From Paraburkholderia fungorum (lineage in GTDB: Bacteria; Pseudomonadota; Gammaproteobacteria; Burkholderiales; Burkholderiaceae), in assembly GCF_003610895.1 (NCBI RefSeq), contig NZ_MCAS01000018.1, positions 60,764 through 124,763 on the forward strand: a DNA stretch of 64,000 bases. Direction: 5' to 3'. Under the pieces are notes generated by a model, which had not been told where the DNA came from, did not search any database, and saw nothing but the letters and a program-made list of their open reading frames with translations. Shown piece by piece: positions 9,045 to 19,034 of the stretch. Each line of letters begins with the position of its first letter. The first letter of the stretch is position 1. Made by a program: the position numbers and the translations under genes.

Positions 9045-9652
9045 TCGTGCCGACTCCTGGCAAAGCGCGACACCATATGCGTCGCCATCCCGCGAAAACC
9101 GCCCTGCACCCCACGCCACAGACGCGGCAACGCCCAGCCGGCCAGCATCAGGAAGCCCACCATCAATACCAGGAACAGAAGCGGCACGAATAGCGCGAGC
9201 AGCATGCCACCGAACACGAGACCGTCTTCAGCCGTCGAGGTCACGACATTCGACACCGGTTCCGGCGACAGATTGATCAGCGCGCGCGTGCCCGCTTTGG
9301 CCAGATGCGCGGTACCCGCCAGTGTGCCGCCCGCGAGCGCCGCGACTGTCAGCAGTGCCGGATCGGCATGGCCGAGCGCGCCGGCCGCGAGCACCGCGCC
9401 GGCGGGAATGCGGATAAAGGTATGAACCGCGTCCCATAGGGAATCGAACGCGGGAATCTTGTCGGCGAGAAATTCAGTGACCGTCAGCACACCGGCGACG
9501 CCAATGACCCACGGCGATGACAGCGCGGACAGCGTATCGGGAAGATGGATGAAGCCAAGACGTGCGAACACGCCGGCCAGCAGGACTGTCAGATAGAGGC
9601 GCAGACCGCTGCCCCATGAGAGGCCCGCAGCGAGCGAAAGTGATTCAAGCAT
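9041..9652 (-). CDS. DUF4126 integral membrane protein
   Basis: A 203-residue membrane protein with four to five hydrophobic segments and the DUF4126 pattern: SLAAGLSWGSGLRLYLTVL at the N-terminus, TVTEFLADKIPAFDSLWD, and a Gly/Ala-rich NVVTSTAEDGLV region. The molecular function is unknown. It precedes the FtsX-like permease and their reading frames overlap by 4 bp, suggesting a two-gene operon. The ATG at 9652 begins the conserved region; an in-frame ATG at 9718 would add 22 residues outside it. Confidence 0.8.
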   Translation of the reverse strand: MLESLSLAAGLSWGSGLRLYLTVLLAGVFARLGFIHLPDTLSALSSPWVIGVAGVLTVTEFLADKIPAFDSLWDAVHTFIRIPAGAVLAAGALGHADPALLTVAALAGGTLAGTAHLAKAGTRALINLSPEPVSNVVTSTAEDGLVFGGMLLALFVPLLFLVLMVGFLMLAGWALPRLWRGVQGGFRGMATHMVSRFARSRHD

Positions 9653-9791
9653 GGCCGCCTCCAGGCGCGCTGTGCGTGCCGGGCGCTTCGACGGGCAAAA
9701 CAAGGGGAGCTGCCACACCGAAGTCGTCAGACCCGCGCCAAGCCGGCCGCGCCAACCAGGCCGCGGACAATTTCAGGTTGGATTCGATCTC

Positions 9792-9820
9792 ATTATAGCC
9801 ACGTTAATTCGCAGAACGCA
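9792..9820 (-). promoter_or_regulatory. Candidate sigma-70 promoter for the DUF4126-permease operon
   Basis: On the minus strand a perfect TATAAT occupies 9797-9792, with a weak TGCGTT -35 at 9820-9815 (17-bp spacer). It lies about 140 bp upstream of the DUF4126 start in an otherwise empty 281-bp gap. The -10 is convincing, the -35 is not. Confidence 0.4.
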
Positions 9821-9933
9821 GAGTGGCGAACAAATGGTGGCCTCTAATGACAAGCAGTTGGCGTCCGGTTCGAGCGCGCGCGGACACGTGCGGACAGGAT
9901 AATCCGCCTGAACAGCGTGGTTTCAATGAGGGC

Positions 9934-10254
9934 TCAATGCCCCGACGACAGCTTCAACCCGATCAGTCCGATCACGATCAGCGCCGCGCTCGCCACCCGC
10001 GCGACCGTCAAGGCCTCGCCCATCATGACGATGCCGAAGATGAATGCGCCGACCGCGCCGATCCCCGTCCACACGGCGTAGGCCGTGCCGAGCGGCAACT
10101 GGCGCATCGCCATGGCAAGCAGAACGAAACTGCCGAGCGCGGTCACGAGCGTGAATACGGACGGCCACAGCCGGGTAAAGCCTTCGGAGGTTTTAAGACC
10201 GGCCGCCCAGGCAACTTCGAGCAAACCGGCAATCAGCAGAAGAATCCAGGACAT
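9934..10254 (-). CDS. gdx: SMR-family guanidinium exporter Gdx (SugE)
   Basis: A 106-residue, four-helix small multidrug resistance protein that is very close to E. coli SugE/Gdx: MSWILLLIAGLLEVAWAAGLK at the start, with the essential Glu13 in helix 1, then LPLGTAYAVWTGIGAVGAF and LIVIGLIGLKLS at the end. The Gdx subtype exports guanidinium in exchange for protons. A guanidine-II riboswitch sits directly upstream, which independently supports this substrate over general drug export. A Shine-Dalgarno GGAGC (10265-10261) is spaced 6 nt from the ATG. Confidence 0.95.
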   Translation of the reverse strand: MSWILLLIAGLLEVAWAAGLKTSEGFTRLWPSVFTLVTALGSFVLLAMAMRQLPLGTAYAVWTGIGAVGAFIFGIVMMGEALTVARVASAALIVIGLIGLKLSSGH

Positions 10255-10275
10255 GAGACAGCTCCATGGTCAGAT

Positions 10276-10319
10276 GGGGCCGTCCCCGTTTGAAGCAGAT
10301 GCGTAAGGTCGTCCTTACG
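10276..10319 (-). promoter_or_regulatory. Guanidine-II (mini-ykkC) riboswitch controlling gdx
   Basis: Read on the minus strand, two short hairpins follow each other. The first (10319-10302) is CGTAAGG-ACGA-CCTTACG, a perfect 7-bp stem. The second (10287-10276) is GGGG-ACGG-CCCC. Both loops fit the ACGR consensus that defines the guanidine-II class, where the two loops bind guanidinium and dock. The second hairpin ends 10 nt before the Shine-Dalgarno of the guanidinium exporter gene, the usual architecture for translational control. A TATAAT at 10332-10327 just upstream can serve as the -10. The linker between hairpins is 14 nt. Confidence 0.93.
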
Positions 10320-10326
10320 ATATGTA

Positions 10327-10332
10327 ATTATA
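10327..10332 (-). promoter_or_regulatory. Candidate -10 element for gdx
   Basis: A minus-strand TATAAT lies at 10332-10327, immediately before the riboswitch, so transcription would start at or just before its first hairpin. A TTGACG at 10347-10342 overlaps the kdpE stop but is only 9 bp away, so it cannot be its -35. It could pair with a weaker -10 about 16 bp downstream. Confidence 0.45.
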
Positions 10333-10343
10333 TCAAATTCACG

Positions 10344-11042
10344 TCAAACCGCGCCAACCAGCCGGTAGCCCACACCCGTTTCCGTGACGATGTGCTCCGG
10401 TTGCGCCGGGTCGCGCTCCAGTTTGCCGCGCAAATGCGCCATGTAGATACGCAGATAATGATGGCTCTCCACATGGGAGGGTCCCCACACGTCGCGCAGC
10501 AATTGCCGGTGCGTCAGCACACGGCCCGCATGGCGCACCAGCGTCGCGAGCAGGCGGTACTCGATCGGGGTGAGATGGATGGCGGCGCCGTCGCGGGTCA
10601 CCTGACGCAAGGCCAGATCGACCGTCACCGCGCCGAAGCGCACCAGCGGCGATTCATTCGCGCCACCCTGATTGCGGCGCCGCATATGCGCGCGAATTCG
10701 CGCCAGCAGTTCGGAAACGCCGAATGGCTTGGTGAGGTAATCGTCCGCGCCGGCGTCGAGCGCTGCGACTTTCTCGGTTTCCTGAGTGCGCGCCGACAAC
10801 ACGATAACGGGCAACTCACTCCAGCCGCGCAACTCGCGAATCACATCGAGACCGTCGGTATCGGGCAAGCCGAGATCGACGATGACGAGATCGGGTTTGC
10901 GCGTGGCGGCTTCGACGAGGCCTTGCTTGCCGGTCTCGGCGTCGTGCACGACGATGCCCTCGCCTTCCAGTGCTGTTCGCACAAAGCGGCGAATCTGCTT
11001 TTCGTCTTCAATCAGGACGACGGTGATGCTCGGGTCACTCAT
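10344..11042 (-). CDS. kdpE: KdpE response regulator
   Basis: A 232-residue OmpR-family regulator. The receiver domain has acidic residues EDE at 12-14 and the phosphoacceptor Asp56 in VIVDLGLPDTDG; the C-terminal winged helix runs from about residue 130 (LTPIEYRLLATLVRHAGRVL) and ends YLRIYMAHLRGKLE. It is phosphorylated by KdpD and activates the kdp structural genes under potassium limitation or salt stress. The ATG at 11042 overlaps the end of kdpD by 8 bp, so the two are coupled. Confidence 0.96.
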   Translation of the reverse strand: MSDPSITVVLIEDEKQIRRFVRTALEGEGIVVHDAETGKQGLVEAATRKPDLVIVDLGLPDTDGLDVIRELRGWSELPVIVLSARTQETEKVAALDAGADDYLTKPFGVSELLARIRAHMRRRNQGGANESPLVRFGAVTVDLALRQVTRDGAAIHLTPIEYRLLATLVRHAGRVLTHRQLLRDVWGPSHVESHHYLRIYMAHLRGKLERDPAQPEHIVTETGVGYRLVGAV

Positions 11043-13869
11043 GGCTAGGCTTGGAAAGCAGGTTAGGAGTTGAGTCGCGCTCGGGCAAAACGTCGGCGTC
11101 TTCGTCTTCCAGCGCATCTGGCGCTTCGGGCGGCGTTTCCACCGGCAACGTGAACCAGAAGCGCGCGCCTTCGACGCGCCCGTCCGGCGACAGACGATTG
11201 AGCGCGCCGATTGTACCGCCGTGCGCTTCCACGATCGCGCGGCAGATCGCGAGGCCAAGGCCGATGCCGGGCTTGGCCGACTCCTTCTCGCCGCGCGTGA
11301 ATTTCTCGAACACCCGCGCTTCCATGCCGGCCGGCAGACCGGGGCCGTTATCGTCGACCGCGACACGAACGAACGATTTGCCATCGGCGTCCAGACGCTG
11401 CGCGCCGATCGTCAACGGCGTATCCGGCGGCGTATATTTGGCCGCGTTCTCGAACAGGTTCGAAAAGAGCCGCTCCATCAGCACGGCATCCAGATGCAGC
11501 AGCGGCAAATCCGCCGGCAGCTTCACTTGCACCGGATGATTCGCCAGCACGCGCTTGCAGGCCCGCAGCGCGGCGCCGACCGTTTCCTCGAGAAGCGTCC
11601 ATTGCTGATTCAGTTGCAGGCTGCCTGCCTGCAGGCGCGCCATGTCGAGCAGATTCGTGACGATGCCGGTCATGCGCAGCGCCTCTTCGTGAATCGCGTC
11701 GACGAGATCGTCACCGGGTTGCGCGCCAGGATGCGCTTCGCGCGATTGCGCCAGCATCGACGAGAAGCCGACGATCGTCGTCAACGGCGTACGCAGGTCG
11801 TGCGAGATCGCCGACAGCAGCGAATTGCGCAAACGCTCCGATTCCATATTGACGAGCGCGTCGCGCGCGATGTCGACGTAATGCACTCGCTCCAGCGCCA
11901 GCGCGATTTGCGCGGCGAATGCGTCGAGCATGCGTTGTTGCTCCGGCACGTCCAGCTCGCGCTCGTCGCGCATCACGACCGCGAGCACGCCACGTGTGCG
12001 CATTGGCGCCTTCAGCGGCAAGTACAGCGCGGCGGCGGCCGGCAGCGTATCGGTACCGTGTCCGGCCGGCTTCTGCTGATCGTAGACCCATTGGCCGACG
12101 TCGATATCGAGCATCTCGCCTTCGAGCGTGATCGTCGCGTCGGGGTCTTCGATCTTCTGCTTCACCTGATCGACACTGTCCGGCAACAGGATCGCGACAC
12201 GCGCGCCGAACACTTCGCTGACATGCCGGCTGCCGATGCCGACGATCTGCTCGGTGGTCAGCGCCGCCGCCAGTTCACGCGCCATCGCATACATCGCGCC
12301 GGTGCGTTGCTCGCGACGCCGCGCGACGCTCGCCTCGCGGCGCAAGCTCGACGTGAGATGGCTGATGACGAGCGAGGTCAACAGCATGCCGATGAAAGTC
12401 AGCAGATATTGCGTATCGGACACCGACAGCGACATGCGCGGCGGCACGAAAAAGAAATCGAACGCGGCCACGCTCATGAACGACAGCACGACACCCGGCC
12501 CGCGCCCCAGCTTCACCGCCGTGAAGATCACGCCGAGCAGGTACAGCATGACAAGGTTGGTCAGATCGATATGGTCGATCAGCTGGCTCGACAGCAGCGT
12601 AATAGCCGCGCAAATCGCCAGCGCGAAACCGTAGGCGCGCGGCGGCGAACGGCGTTCGCGCGCCGTGCTCAGCGCTTCGCGCCATGCATTCGCCGTGGTG
12701 TTGAGCAGGCGGCGCTGCTCGCCGCCGTCGCGTTCCGACGACGCGCGAATCAGCGTGAGATCGAGATCGCCCGCGCGTTCGGCAATGCGCTCGCCGAGAG
12801 GCCGGCGCACCCAGCGCCTGAAACCCGTACGGGCCGACGCGCCGGCCACCAGCTTGGAGACGTTGCGCGCCTGCGCGTAGCCGATCAGCGCAGCGACCGC
12901 GTCGGTGCCTGCCAGCGTCGCGGTTTCGGCGCCGAGCTCGGCGGCGAGCTTCAGGGCGTTCAGCGTGCGTTCGCGGCGCGCGTCGGGCAAGCGCTGCAGT
13001 GCGGGCGTTTCCACATACACGGCGATCCAGTCGGCCTTCAGGCTGGCGGCGAGGCGTGCCGCCGCGCGCACCAGCATGGGCGCTTCGGGACCCGGACCGA
13101 CGCACACCAGCAAGCGCTCGCGAGCCTGCCAGATCCGCTCGATCGAACGGTCGGCGCGATACTCCCGCATCTGCGCATCGACACGGTCCGCGGTGCGGCG
13201 CAACGCAAGCTCGCGCAGCGCGATCAGATTGCCCTTGCGAAAGAAGTTGCGCACCGCGCGCTCGGCCTGCTGCGGCAAATACACTTTGCCGTCGCGCATC
13301 CGGTCGAGGAGTTCCTCGGCGGGCAGGTCAACCAGCGTGACTTCGTCGGCGCGATCGAACACCCGGTCGGGCACCGTCTCCCAGACACGGATGCCGGTGA
13401 TCTGGCCGACCACGTCGTTCAGGCTTTCGAGATGCTGGACATTGACCGTGGTGTAGACGTCGATGCCCGCGTCGAGCAGTTCGTAGACGTCCTGCCAGCG
13501 CTTCAGATGCCGTGCGCCCTGCACGTTCGAATGCGCGAGCTCGTCGACGAGAATCAGTTGCGGCTTGCGGGCAAGCGCCGCGTCGAGATCGAATTCGCCG
13601 AGCTTGCGGCCGCGATACTCGATCACCGCGAGCGGCAATACGTCGAGGCCTTCGAGCAGCGCAGCGGTTTCGCCCCGGCCATGCGTTTCGGCGATGCCGA
13701 CCACCACGTCCGTGCCTTCGTCGGCACGGCGGCGCGCGGCTTGCAGCATCGCATAGGTCTTGCCGACGCCCGCCGAGGCGCCGAAGAAAATCTTCAGCCT
13801 GCCCCGTTGACGCTTTTCTTCGTCGCGTTGCAGCTTGTCGAGCAGTTCGTCAGGATCGGGGCGGTTCAT
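11035..13869 (-). CDS. kdpD: KdpD sensor histidine kinase
   Basis: A 944-residue membrane kinase sensing potassium supply. In order: KdpD domain with Walker-A GASAGVGKTYAM near residue 30, a Walker-B-like LILVDELAHSN, a universal stress protein-like domain (about 250-370), four closely spaced membrane helices (about 405-500), a GAF-like region, HisKA with His690 in SAISHDLRTPL, and a HATPase domain with DDNGPGLP and GIGLGLAI. The ATG at 13869 is the family start; an in-frame TTG lies two codons upstream. It is separated from kdpC by 150 bp, so it may have its own promoter besides readthrough. Confidence 0.96.
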   Translation of the reverse strand: MNRPDPDELLDKLQRDEEKRQRGRLKIFFGASAGVGKTYAMLQAARRRADEGTDVVVGIAETHGRGETAALLEGLDVLPLAVIEYRGRKLGEFDLDAALARKPQLILVDELAHSNVQGARHLKRWQDVYELLDAGIDVYTTVNVQHLESLNDVVGQITGIRVWETVPDRVFDRADEVTLVDLPAEELLDRMRDGKVYLPQQAERAVRNFFRKGNLIALRELALRRTADRVDAQMREYRADRSIERIWQARERLLVCVGPGPEAPMLVRAAARLAASLKADWIAVYVETPALQRLPDARRERTLNALKLAAELGAETATLAGTDAVAALIGYAQARNVSKLVAGASARTGFRRWVRRPLGERIAERAGDLDLTLIRASSERDGGEQRRLLNTTANAWREALSTARERRSPPRAYGFALAICAAITLLSSQLIDHIDLTNLVMLYLLGVIFTAVKLGRGPGVVLSFMSVAAFDFFFVPPRMSLSVSDTQYLLTFIGMLLTSLVISHLTSSLRREASVARRREQRTGAMYAMARELAAALTTEQIVGIGSRHVSEVFGARVAILLPDSVDQVKQKIEDPDATITLEGEMLDIDVGQWVYDQQKPAGHGTDTLPAAAALYLPLKAPMRTRGVLAVVMRDERELDVPEQQRMLDAFAAQIALALERVHYVDIARDALVNMESERLRNSLLSAISHDLRTPLTTIVGFSSMLAQSREAHPGAQPGDDLVDAIHEEALRMTGIVTNLLDMARLQAGSLQLNQQWTLLEETVGAALRACKRVLANHPVQVKLPADLPLLHLDAVLMERLFSNLFENAAKYTPPDTPLTIGAQRLDADGKSFVRVAVDDNGPGLPAGMEARVFEKFTRGEKESAKPGIGLGLAICRAIVEAHGGTIGALNRLSPDGRVEGARFWFTLPVETPPEAPDALEDEDADVLPERDSTPNLLSKPSHE

Positions 13870-14019
13870 GCTCAATGGTTTTCATGATAATGCGAGCGAT
13901 AGTGCTTGCATGGTGGCACGGCAGAGGCCGCACCGCAAACGGCAATCGCAAATGGCGAAGGCGGCACCGCAGGGTCGCCGCCTCCTCGAAACACAGCCAT
14001 CAACCACGCTGCCCGGCGC

Positions 14020-14598
14020 TCAGCCGTGTTTCATCTCGTCCAGCGCCAGATTCAGCTGCAACACGTTCACACGCGGTTCACCGAGCACGCCGAACTGGCG
14101 GCCGGTCGTATAACGGTCGACCAGCGCCTGCACATCGTTGGTGGCGAGCTTGCGCGCCTTGGCAACGCGTTCGATCTGATACGCGGCGGCCGCCGGGCTG
14201 ATCTCGGGATCGAGACCGCTACCCGAGGACGTCACCAGATCGACCGGCACCGGCTTCGACATATCCGTGCCGGCCGCCTTCAACGCGTCGATACGGCCTT
14301 TGATTTCGTCGGTCAGCGCCGGGTTGGTCGGGCCGAGATTCGAACCGCCCGAGTTGGTCGCGTTATACGGCATCGGGCTGGTGGCCGACAGACGGCCCCA
14401 GAAGTACTGCGGCGCGTCGAACTGCTGGCCGATCAGCTTCGAGCCGACCACCTTGCCGTCCTTCTCGAGCATGCTCCCGTTGGCCTGGTTGTTGAAGGCC
14501 GCCTGACCGACCGCGGTCATCACGGCGGGATAAGCGAGTCCGGTGACAGCGGTCAGTACCGCGAAGATCACGATCAGCGGACGGAACAGATTTTTCAT
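14020..14598 (-). CDS. kdpC: KdpC subunit of the potassium-transporting ATPase
   Basis: A 192-residue protein with one N-terminal membrane helix (LIVIFAVLTAVTGLAYPAVM) and a periplasmic domain containing YFWGRLSAT, the SGGSNLGPTNP stretch and SGSGLDPEISPAAA, all signature KdpC motifs. KdpC stabilises the complex and supports ATP binding by KdpB. A Shine-Dalgarno AAGGAG lies just upstream of the ATG. The gap to kdpB is 30 bp. Confidence 0.96.
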   Translation of the reverse strand: MKNLFRPLIVIFAVLTAVTGLAYPAVMTAVGQAAFNNQANGSMLEKDGKVVGSKLIGQQFDAPQYFWGRLSATSPMPYNATNSGGSNLGPTNPALTDEIKGRIDALKAAGTDMSKPVPVDLVTSSGSGLDPEISPAAAAYQIERVAKARKLATNDVQALVDRYTTGRQFGVLGEPRVNVLQLNLALDEMKHG

Positions 14599-14628
14599 GA
14601 CAGGTAACTCCTTTTAAGCTGCCGCTTC

Positions 14629-16713
<2,085 letters not shown>

Positions 16714-16769
16714 TGAATCCTCGAATTTCCCGTTTGCGCGTGTTCACTCGTTGGGTCGCAAGGGCCGCC

Positions 16770-18575
16770 TCAGTGGGCGCCCATCATCATCAGATGTTCG
16801 ACACCAGGTCCGAGTGCAAGCGCGGGCACATAAGTCAGCGCGCCAACCAGCAGCACCGTGCCGAGCAGCAGCACGACGAACAGCGGGCCATGAGTCGGCA
16901 GCGTGCCGCCCGTCACACCGATGCGCTTCTTGGCGGCGAGCGAACCCGCAATCGCCAGCACCGGGATGATCGTGCCGAAGCGGCCGAACCACATCGCGAT
17001 AGCCGTGAGCCAGTTGTAGAACGGCGTGCTCACTGTCAGGCCGGCAAAAGCGCTGCCGTTGTTATTCGCGGCCGAACTGAACGCGTAGAGGATTTCAGAG
17101 AAGCCGTGCGCGCCAGGGTTGGCGATACCTGCCTTGCCCGCGTCGGTCAGCACCGCGATCGACGTGCCCACCAGCACCAGCAGCGGCGTGAGCAGCACCA
17201 CGATCGACACCATCTTCATCTCATACGCTTCGATCTTCTTGCCGACGTACTCAGGCGTGCGGCCGATCATCAGGCCTGCCACGAACACGGCCAGCAGGGC
17301 GAACACGAGCATGCCGTACATACCGGAGCCCACACCGCCGAAGATCACTTCGCCGAGTTGCATCAGCAGCATCGGATAGAGACCGCCGATCGGCGTCAGC
17401 GAGTCGTGCGTATTCGCTACCGCGCCGCAGGAAGCCGCCGTGGTCGCTACCGTGAAGATGCCCGACTGGGCGATACCGAAGCGCGTTTCCTTGCCTTCCG
17501 CATTACCGCCCGACTGCAGCGCATTGGCCGACTGATCGACATTCAACGCAGCGAAGGCCGGATTGCCGCCTTGCTCCGCGCTGATTTCGCCGACCACGCA
17601 TGCAGCAAATGCAATCGTCATCGCGGCGAGAACGGCGACGCCCTGTTTGCGGTCCGCGATCATGCGTCCGAACACCAGCGCCAATGCAGCCGGAATGATC
17701 AGGATCGAGAAGATCTGCAGGAAGTTCGAGAACGGCGTCGGGTTTTCATACGGATGCGCCGAGTTGCCGTTAAAGAAGCCGCCACCGTTGGTGCCGAGCA
17801 TCTTGATCGATTCTTGCGAAGCAACCGGGCCCATCGCGATGGTTTGCGTCTTCACCGGCGTATCGACCGTGACCGGGTTGCCCTTCGCGTCCTTCACCGG
17901 GTTGCCTTGTGCATCGAGCTTCGGTGCGGCGTACGTGGTGGTTTGCAGCGTCGGCACGTCCTGATAGGCCTTGAAGTTCTGCACCACGCCCTGGCTCATC
18001 AGAAGCGCGGCGACGATTGCCGCCATCGGCAGCAATACGTAGAGCGTCACGCGCGTGATGTCGACCCAGAAGTTGCCGATGGTTTGCGTCGTGTGACGCG
18101 CGAAACCGCGAATCAGCGCGATCACCACCACGATGCCGGTCGCCGCCGACAGGAAGTTCTGCACGGTCAGGCCGAGCATCTGCGTCAGATAGCTGACGGT
18201 TTGCTCAGGCGTGTAGTCTTGCCAGTTCGTGTTCGACACGAAGCTGACCGCCGTATTGAAGGCGCCATCCACCGTCATCGGGCCGAACTGCTGCGGATTG
18301 CCAGGCAGCCAGCCTTGCACGCGCAGCAGCACGTAAAGGAACAGCACGCCGAGCACGTTGAACGCGATCGTGGCGATCGCATAGTGCTTCCAGCTCATTT
18401 CCGCCGACGGATCGACGCCCGCGATGCGATACAGCAAACGTTCGAGCGGGCCGCCAAGGCGCACCACGCGCGAGCTGCCATCCATCACGTTGCTCAGATA
18501 GCGGGACATCGGCACCGCGGCTGCCAGCAGCACGACGATGAAAAGGCCCGCTTGCAGGACATTGTTCGAGTTCAT
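16770..18575 (-). CDS. kdpA: KdpA potassium-binding and translocating subunit
   Basis: A 601-residue channel-like subunit with about ten membrane helices. Selectivity-loop motifs are visible, including SFVSNTNWQDY and NGGGFFNGNSAHPYENP. KdpA binds potassium with high affinity and passes it on through KdpB. Its ATG (18575-18573) overlaps the kdpF stop as ATGA, so the two are translationally coupled. Confidence 0.97.
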   Translation of the reverse strand: MNSNNVLQAGLFIVVLLAAAVPMSRYLSNVMDGSSRVVRLGGPLERLLYRIAGVDPSAEMSWKHYAIATIAFNVLGVLFLYVLLRVQGWLPGNPQQFGPMTVDGAFNTAVSFVSNTNWQDYTPEQTVSYLTQMLGLTVQNFLSAATGIVVVIALIRGFARHTTQTIGNFWVDITRVTLYVLLPMAAIVAALLMSQGVVQNFKAYQDVPTLQTTTYAAPKLDAQGNPVKDAKGNPVTVDTPVKTQTIAMGPVASQESIKMLGTNGGGFFNGNSAHPYENPTPFSNFLQIFSILIIPAALALVFGRMIADRKQGVAVLAAMTIAFAACVVGEISAEQGGNPAFAALNVDQSANALQSGGNAEGKETRFGIAQSGIFTVATTAASCGAVANTHDSLTPIGGLYPMLLMQLGEVIFGGVGSGMYGMLVFALLAVFVAGLMIGRTPEYVGKKIEAYEMKMVSIVVLLTPLLVLVGTSIAVLTDAGKAGIANPGAHGFSEILYAFSSAANNNGSAFAGLTVSTPFYNWLTAIAMWFGRFGTIIPVLAIAGSLAAKKRIGVTGGTLPTHGPLFVVLLLGTVLLVGALTYVPALALGPGVEHLMMMGAH

Positions 18576-18664
18576 TCAATGTCCTCCGCGCGCAACAGCG
18601 CATAGACCAGGTACGCAAACAGCAGCGCGGTAGCCGCGCCCGACAACCAGAGAATCCAGTTCAT
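18572..18664 (-). CDS. kdpF: KdpF small stabilising subunit
   Basis: A 30-residue single-helix protein (MNWILWLSGAATALLFAYLV followed by YALLRAEDIE). Length, one hydrophobic helix and the C-terminal YALLRAED match KdpF, which stabilises the KdpABC complex in the membrane. Its start overlaps the stop of an upstream 37-codon frame and its stop overlaps kdpA, both as ATGA junctions. Confidence 0.92.
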   Translation of the reverse strand: MNWILWLSGAATALLFAYLVYALLRAEDIE

Positions 18665-18774
18665 GAGCGGGCTCCCTGGCCGCGCCGGAACTGCATCAAC
18701 TTCTCGCAGCCGGCAATCAATGCAAAGGTCAGCGCGGAAAACAGCACCAGCCCCCCGACATACAGCACATCCAT
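18661..18774 (-). CDS. 37-residue membrane microprotein leading the kdp operon
   Basis: The frame starts at ATG 18774 and encodes MDVLYVGGLVLFSALTFALI, then AGCEKLMQFRRGQGARS: one membrane helix of about 20 residues and a short basic tail. A Shine-Dalgarno GGAGA lies upstream, and the stop overlaps the kdpF ATG (ATGA), exactly as kdpF does with kdpA. This chain of overlaps and the clean helix-plus-positive-tail design argue for a real gene. I recall similar short frames ahead of kdpF in other proteobacteria, but no function is established. It could be a second KdpF-like accessory peptide or a translational leader. Confidence 0.75.
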   Translation of the reverse strand: MDVLYVGGLVLFSALTFALIAGCEKLMQFRRGQGARS

Positions 18775-18856
18775 TTTTGTTCTCCATACACGGACTTTGG
18801 ATAGGTGGAACGTTATGCCGAAGCGCGTAAAGGGTTGGTCAAAGATCTGAGACAGG

Positions 18857-18867
18857 GTGTAAAAATC
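18857..18867 (-). promoter_or_regulatory. Candidate KdpE box in the kdp promoter region
   Basis: On the minus strand GATTTTTACAC resembles the TTTTTTTACAC half of the E. coli KdpE operator. It lies about 83 bp upstream of the first gene of the operon and directly downstream of the terminator that ends the preceding gene. TTGACC and CATAAC further down (19-bp spacer) are weak -35/-10 candidates, as expected for an activator-dependent promoter. Confidence 0.4.
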
Positions 18868-18873
18868 GCGTAA

Positions 18874-18911
18874 ACGGAAAAGGCCGTTCCATCGTGAGAT
18901 GGAACGGCCTT
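18874..18911 (-). terminator. Intrinsic terminator of the quinone oxidoreductase gene
   Basis: A perfect 14-bp stem, AAGGCCGTTCCATC (18880-18893) pairing with 18898-18911, is closed by a 4-nt loop. On the minus strand it runs into TTTTCCGTTT. It lies about 120 bp after the stop at 19035 and just before the kdp control region, so it shields kdp from readthrough. A weaker hairpin with CCGGTT/AACCGG arms lies at 18950-18965. Confidence 0.85.
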
Positions 18912-19034
18912 GTGCCGATGGGGTGCGGGTTTGCGGCAGGGCGCGCCGACCGGTTTGCCAACCGGCGGGCGCGTCGTGGCGCTGTGGTTTTTACACCCGT
19001 GCGGTGCTTCGCGCCGCGCCCAGGGGGCTTGCGT

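Noticed and set aside
11221..13887. Long open frame (888 codons) on the plus strand
   Set aside because: It is antisense to kdpD, whose domains are unmistakable; His/Arg-rich composition is the usual shadow of a GC-rich gene.
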